Assembly: GCA_041920215.1 (NCBI GenBank)
Contig: JAYRSJ010000009.1
Coordinates: 89,600 to 153,599, forward strand
Direction: 5' to 3'
DNA: 64,000 bases
Source: JAYRSJ01 sp041920215
Lineage (GTDB): Bacteria > Pseudomonadota > Gammaproteobacteria > Burkholderiales > Burkholderiaceae_C
In this document: in pieces, positions 60,171 to 64,000 of the stretch
Position numbering within the stretch: the first letter of the stretch is position 1
How the letters are laid out: every line of letters starts with the position of its first letter
The notes under the pieces: generated by a model
The model's input: only the letters and a program-made list of their open reading frames with translations
Told to the model about the DNA's origin: nothing
The model's database searches: none
Made by a program: the position numbers and the translations under genes

Positions 60171-60836
60171 ATGAGCAAGAAACCCTTCCGCAAGATCGTC
60201 CTCGCAGCCCTGTGCATGGCCGCGTTCCCGCTGCTGGCCCAGACGGGCAAGCCGGTGGAGGGCAGCAAGATGATGAGCAAGGACGAGCTGCGTTCCTGCA
60301 TGAAGCTGCAGGACAGCATCAAGACCACGGCCGCCGAACTGGAGGCGCGCAAGCTCAAGCTGGCTGAGGACAAGGCCAAGATCGCGCCGGCCAATGAGGC
60401 GAACAAGGCCCTGCGCGCCGAATTCGAGGCGCTGGCCGCGGCCTTCAAAGCGGCGGACAAGGCGGTGCAGGAGCACTCCGCCCGGGTCGCGCAGTGGAAT
60501 GCCGAAGTCAAGGAAGCCGAGTCCTCGTCGATGAAGAGCGCCGAGCGTCGCAAGAAGCAGCTGATGTCGGAGCGCGCGGAGATGGACGCGACCAACAAGA
60601 CACTGCTTGACGATCGCGCCGAGAAGCACAAGGCCTACGAGGCCGCGGTGGGTCGCTACAACGAGCGCGCCAAGCAAACGGACGGCATGGTGACCGCCTG
60701 GAACCAGGCCAATGAAAAGCTCGCCGACGATGCCGACAAGCTGGTCGATCTGCGCGCCGACTACGCTGCCGACTGCGCCAACCGCCGCTTCAAGGAAGAC
60801 GACGAGATCGCGATCAAGAAGGAGCTGGGCCGCTGA
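60171..60836 (+). CDS. periplasmic coiled-coil protein of unknown function
   Basis: A 221-aa exported protein that I do not recognise. The ATG at 60171 has TTAGGAG upstream. Signal residues 1-23 (IVLAALCMAAFPLLA-Q). Almost all of the mature protein is predicted helix with heptad-like Ala/Leu/Lys/Glu repeats (residues 45-200: LEARKLKLAEDKAKIAPANEA, QWNAEVKEAESSSM). Two cysteines near the ends (in ELRSCMKLQDS and in YAADCANRRF) could clamp the hairpin by a disulfide. The overall form recalls periplasmic spacers or OmpH/Skp-like chaperones without clear homology. Followed by a strong terminator. Confidence 0.7.
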   Translation: MSKKPFRKIVLAALCMAAFPLLAQTGKPVEGSKMMSKDELRSCMKLQDSIKTTAAELEARKLKLAEDKAKIAPANEANKALRAEFEALAAAFKAADKAVQEHSARVAQWNAEVKEAESSSMKSAERRKKQLMSERAEMDATNKTLLDDRAEKHKAYEAAVGRYNERAKQTDGMVTAWNQANEKLADDADKLVDLRADYAADCANRRFKEDDEIAIKKELGR

Positions 60837-60844
60837 GGCTCAAC

Positions 60845-60875
60845 AAAAAGGGCGCCGGTGACGGCGCCCTTTTTT
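60845..60875. terminator. bidirectional intrinsic terminator
   Basis: AAAAAGGGCGCC and GGCGCCCTTTTTT form a stem with loop GGTGAC between the convergent coiled-coil and TonB receptor genes. U-runs follow on both strands. Confidence 0.92.
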
Positions 60876-60890
60876 CTTTTCCTCTCAGGT

Positions 60891-60914
60891 CCGCACGCGC
60901 TGCCGCGCGTGCGG
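60891..60914. other. perfect 10-bp stem-loop next to the terminator
   Basis: CCGCACGCGC-TGCC-GCGCGTGCGG lies 7 nt after the receptor stop on the minus strand. It precedes the terminator hairpin and would be a second 3' structure of the receptor mRNA. Confidence 0.6.
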
Positions 60915-60921
60915 CGCCGCA

Positions 60922-63498
60922 TCAGCGGAAGGTGTACTTGGCACTGAGCTGGAAGTAGCGGCCGCGGTTGCCGTACAGCTCGGCAAAACCCATCTGCGTA
61001 TAGGTGTTGCTGGACGCATTGGTCAGGCTCAGCGGCGGCATCTTGTCGAACAGGTTCTTCACGCCGAAGCTCAGCTCCAGGCTCTTGATGCCGCTGTACT
61101 GCACCAGCAGATCGGTCTCGTCGAAGGTGCCGACGCGGCGCACATTGGCGGCGACCGGGTAGGGGCGGTCGGTGTCCCAGAAGCCGCCCACCGTCTTGTG
61201 CGAGACGGTGGTGGTCCAGGGGCCCGACTCCGCCGACACCGTCAGGCCGTTGCGATAGCGCGGCGTGTTGTAGGTGCCGACGAACTCCGACCAGCCCGCG
61301 CCCACCGAGTCGCGGTTCTTCACGGTGGAATAGTAGGTCAGCAGATTGCGCACCGTGATGTTGCCGATCGGCGTGTTGGCGAAGCGCAGGCGCGCATCGA
61401 TGTCCACGCCCGAGGTGCTGCGCTCGGCGATGTTCTGCAGATTGGTGTAGACCTCGAAACGCGGACCCACCCGGGCGAAGCGGCCGGCCATGATGGCGGC
61501 GGCCAGCGTCGGGGTGCTGATGTCATTGGTCTTGTCGATGCGCCACCAGTCGACGCTGGCATTGAAGTACTTGCCCGCCTCGAACACCAGGCCCAAGTTG
61601 TAGGTCTTGCCCTTCTCGGGCTGCAGGCCCGCGTTGGAACCGTTGACCTGGAAGGCCGAGACCAGGCATTCGCCGTTGGCGTCCAGGGCCACGCCCATGC
61701 GCTCGCACAGATCTGGCTCGGTGATGGTGGTGGCGCCCTGCTCGGTCGCGCCGTACAGCTGCTTGAGCACCGGTGCGCGGAAGCTGCCCGAATAGGAGCC
61801 GCGCAGTGCCAGCGTTGGCAGCACCGACCACTTGACGCCCAGCTTGGGGCTGGTCGCGCTGGCATTGGGGTAGTCGTCGTAGCGCAGGGCCAGCTGGGCC
61901 TCGACCGTCTTGAGCACCGGCACCGACAGCTCGCCGAACGCGGCCTTGTAGTTGCGCGAGGCGTTCACCGCGGCCTGCTGGATGCTGCCCACCACCTTGC
62001 CCGCCTGGGTCAGCGCGTCGGGTGTGTCCTGCAGCGATTCCTTGTTGAAGGCCACGCCGGTGGCGAAGCGCAGCATGCCGGCCGGCATGGGCATCAGGTC
62101 GCCGCTGATCTGGGCGTTGAAGCTGCTGAGCACCGACTTGCCGACACGGGTCGGCTTGACCTTCAGCCCCTCGACAAAAGCCGCGTCATTGCTGTTGACG
62201 GTGGGGTTGAGCTGCCCGCTGGAGGTGGCGGCCGCCCATTTGTCGGCGTCGTAGTAGTTGCTGTCGCGGTTGGTGACATTGCTCTCACCGCGGCTCAGGC
62301 TCAGCTTCCAGTCGTAGCCGCCGAAGGTGCCGTCCAGGCCCAGCGCCACATTGGTCAGCTCGGACTCGCGGTCGGTGATGCGCGGGCCACCCTGCATGAA
62401 GCGGCCCATGATGTAGACCTTGTCGGGACCCACGCCGTCGGCCAGCGGAATCTCGTAGGGGCGCTGGGACGGATCGGTGATCGGCACGACGAAGTAGTCG
62501 GGCACCGGGTGGGCCTCGAAATGGTCCTTGGACTTGGAATACACCACTTCCGCGAAGGCGCGCACATCGGGTGTGATCTGCACCGTGCCCAGCGCCATGG
62601 TGCTGAGGCGGTCGGCGCCGTTGTAGGCGGTCAGCAGGCTCTGGTTGAAGTCGTAGCGGCAGACGCCGTTGTTGAGGTTGGCGGCCGGGCAGGCCGTGTA
62701 GGGCACGCCGACCAGGCCACCGGTGACCGGATCGATCACATTGCCGGTGGGGGCGAAGCCGCTGCGCGCGTCATTGCCGCCCACGCGGCGGAAGTCCACC
62801 GAGCTGGAGATGTCGCGGTCCTTGCGCAGCAGCGGGTCGCGCTTGAAGTAGTCCAGGCCGAACAGCAGGTTGTAGCGGTCCTTGAGCAGATCGCCGAAGC
62901 CGGCCGACAGGCCCACGCGCTGCTCCTTGGCGTCGCTGCGGCTGGACTGGCCGACGCTGACCGTGCCCTCGATGCCCTGGTAGTCGTTCTTGGTGATGAA
63001 GTTGACGACGCCGGCGATCGCATCGGCGCCGTAGATCGCCGAGCCGCCGTCCTTGAGCACCTCGACGCGCTCGATCGCGCCGATCGGCAGGCTGTTGATG
63101 TCGAAGGCCGCGCCGGCGCCCGAGGCGTCGTACAGCGCATTGACCGGCAGGCGGCGGCCGTTCAGCAGCACCAGCACCTGGCTCTCCGACAGGCCGCGCA
63201 TGCGGATCGCGCCGGTGCCCGAACCGCTGGGCGAGTTGGAGGCCAGCTCGCCCTGGTCGAAGATGTCCACCGAGGGGATGGAGCGCAGCAGCTCGTTGAC
63301 CGAGGTGGCGCCGGTGCGCTCGATCTGCTTGCGGGTGATCACCTCGACCGGCGCCGGGCCTTCGGCATTGGTGCGCTTGATGGCCGAGCCGGTGATCTGC
63401 ACCCGTTCCAGCTGCTCCTGGGCCTGGGCCGAGCCCAGGCAGGCCGCTGCGCCGAAGCCAAGCAGCAGGGCCTGGCTGATCACTGATTTCCTGAACAT
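60922..63498 (-). CDS. TonB-dependent receptor (third of the cluster)
   Basis: An 858-aa outer-membrane transporter. The ATG at 63498 follows AAAGGAG at 8 nt; signal residues 1-26 (GFGAAACLGSAQAQ). LERVQITGSAIKRTNAEGPAPVEVIT leads the plug (about 45-170: MRGLSESQVLVLLNGRRLPVNA, IERVEVLKDGGSAIYGADAIAGVVNFIT). The barrel ends FQLSAKYTF plus a terminal Arg. Its plug resembles that of the other two receptors in this region, but no peptidase gene follows. It is divergent from a flavoprotein gene. Substrate unknown. Confidence 0.9.
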   Translation of the reverse strand: MFRKSVISQALLLGFGAAACLGSAQAQEQLERVQITGSAIKRTNAEGPAPVEVITRKQIERTGATSVNELLRSIPSVDIFDQGELASNSPSGSGTGAIRMRGLSESQVLVLLNGRRLPVNALYDASGAGAAFDINSLPIGAIERVEVLKDGGSAIYGADAIAGVVNFITKNDYQGIEGTVSVGQSSRSDAKEQRVGLSAGFGDLLKDRYNLLFGLDYFKRDPLLRKDRDISSSVDFRRVGGNDARSGFAPTGNVIDPVTGGLVGVPYTACPAANLNNGVCRYDFNQSLLTAYNGADRLSTMALGTVQITPDVRAFAEVVYSKSKDHFEAHPVPDYFVVPITDPSQRPYEIPLADGVGPDKVYIMGRFMQGGPRITDRESELTNVALGLDGTFGGYDWKLSLSRGESNVTNRDSNYYDADKWAAATSSGQLNPTVNSNDAAFVEGLKVKPTRVGKSVLSSFNAQISGDLMPMPAGMLRFATGVAFNKESLQDTPDALTQAGKVVGSIQQAAVNASRNYKAAFGELSVPVLKTVEAQLALRYDDYPNASATSPKLGVKWSVLPTLALRGSYSGSFRAPVLKQLYGATEQGATTITEPDLCERMGVALDANGECLVSAFQVNGSNAGLQPEKGKTYNLGLVFEAGKYFNASVDWWRIDKTNDISTPTLAAAIMAGRFARVGPRFEVYTNLQNIAERSTSGVDIDARLRFANTPIGNITVRNLLTYYSTVKNRDSVGAGWSEFVGTYNTPRYRNGLTVSAESGPWTTTVSHKTVGGFWDTDRPYPVAANVRRVGTFDETDLLVQYSGIKSLELSFGVKNLFDKMPPLSLTNASSNTYTQMGFAELYGNRGRYFQLSAKYTFR

Positions 63499-63855
63499 CG
63501 CTGACACTCCTTTTAGGGTTTGATGCAATCCGGCGCGTGCCCTGCATGGGAACGACAAGGGCCGCGCGAGCGTTTGGCTCGCGCGCACCGGCTTGGCGGC
63601 GCATTGTTGAAGTGCGTTGTCAGCCTGCAAACAAAGGGTTAGTCCGGGTGCCTGCGGGCCTCGACTTGGTTCATGCGCGCCGCGCTCTCCTATGGGCACC
63701 GGCGTGGCCTCCGGCGGCCGACAGGACAGATTTGTCCCCAAAGCGTCCTGCCGGTTTGTCCTGATTCGCCGTGCGGGCCATGGGGCGCGACTGTCGCGCT
63801 GCGCCGACGCTGGCGCGCCCTGCGAGAATCGCGGCTTCGCAAGCGCCCGACGATC
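63499..63855. promoter_or_regulatory. 357-bp divergent promoter region with hairpin and inverted/direct repeats
   Basis: No ORF is supported. GCGCGAGC-GTTTG-GCTCGCGC (63564-63584) is a strong hairpin in the receptor's 5' region. GGACA-GATT-TGTCC (63724-63737) is a perfect inverted repeat, and GTCCTG occurs twice 13 bp apart (63745 and 63758), forming a possible operator cluster for the divergent genes. Confidence 0.4.
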
Positions 63856-64000
63856 GTGAACCAAGAAGACTCCAGCCTCCCGCTGCCGCCTGCCTGCGGC
63901 GTCCTCATCATCGGTGCCGGCCCGGCCGGTTCGGCCGCCGCGCTGGCGCTGGCGCGTGCCGGCCTGGACGTGCGGCGGGTCGCCCCGCCGCCCCCCGGGC
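63856..64000 (+). CDS. FAD-dependent oxidoreductase or halogenase, N-terminal fragment
   Basis: Only the first 48 codons are in the window. A GTG start at 63856 gives VNQEDSSLPLPPACGVLIIG, followed by the FAD-binding Rossmann motif IIGAGPAGSAAALALARAGLDV. The pattern fits flavin monooxygenases, geranylgeranyl-reductase-like enzymes and tryptophan halogenases. In many Burkholderiales and Xanthomonadales such genes adjoin TonB receptors, as here with the divergent receptor. No good ribosome-binding site is seen and no ATG alternative was found nearby, so the start is uncertain. Confidence 0.6.
   Translation, partial: MNQEDSSLPLPPACGVLIIGAGPAGSAAALALARAGLDVRRVAPPPPG

Overview
The window reads as chromosomal DNA of a GC-rich (roughly 70 %) betaproteobacterium of the order Burkholderiales, most like the Roseateles/Pelomonas/Mitsuaria/Leptothrix group. 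The basis is gene content and order: lptA-lptB-rpoN, argS-SPOR-dsbA, a split pntAA-pntAB-pntB, nudJ-mnmA, and many TonB-dependent receptors. No rRNA, tRNA, CRISPR array, prophage or insertion sequence was seen. The window opens inside a phytase gene and closes inside a flavoprotein gene.

Layout. 1-3.8 kb (-): TonB-dependent receptor translationally coupled to a beta-propeller phytase. 4.0-7.0 kb: membrane protein with a degenerate GGDEF domain, AraC regulator, spermidine-synthase-like methyltransferase (-), and a small ribbon-helix-helix regulator with a palindrome in its promoter. 7.0-12.4 kb (-): a five-gene probable copper-acquisition operon (DUF2946 leader protein, PCu(A)C chaperone, TonB receptor, sialidase-fold protein with Cys/His motifs, thioredoxin-like protein). 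12.5-13.9 kb: fumC. 13.9-18.4 kb (-): HlyD/ABC/two-permease exporter operon. 18.5-27.5 kb: CAP-domain protein, DesK/NarL-type two-component pair, mnmA and nudJ-like, an orphan NarL-type regulator, a chemoreceptor, bacteriohemerythrin and a ferric-reductase-like flavocytochrome. 27.5-34 kb: structured leader plus transhydrogenase operon, fadD, an unknown protein and rsmE. 34-43.5 kb (-): unknown secreted protein, RlmL-like methyltransferase, small secreted protein, rpoN, lptB, lptA, dsbA, SPOR protein, argS. 43.5-48.6 kb: Ser/Thr kinase fused to a cyclic-nucleotide-binding domain, PsiF-repeat protein, LysR regulator and malate synthase G. 48.7-63.5 kb: three large TonB receptors and two S9 peptidases, with a methyltransferase and a coiled-coil periplasmic protein between them.

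How the parts fit. Five TonB-dependent receptors in 64 kb indicate a scavenging lifestyle: phosphate from phytate, copper, and probably peptides. In both receptor/peptidase pairs an intrinsic terminator lies between receptor and peptidase, which suggests partial read-through rather than a plain operon. Central metabolism (fumC, glcB, fadD, pntAB) and envelope biogenesis (lptAB, rpoN, dsbA, SPOR) are interspersed.

Non-coding signals. The least expected ones are: a -10-like hexamer followed by the same 7-nt spacer CGCCGCC and then ATG at three genes (likely leaderless mRNAs); perfect palindromes sharing the core TGTGCGCACA at 18.42 and 23.92 kb; hairpin-rich leaders before pntAA and before the receptor gene at 55.4 kb; and a palindrome abutting the small regulator gene at 6.8 kb. 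No wholly new multi-gene system can be proven from sequence alone. The copper operon and the terminator-separated receptor/peptidase modules are the best candidates.
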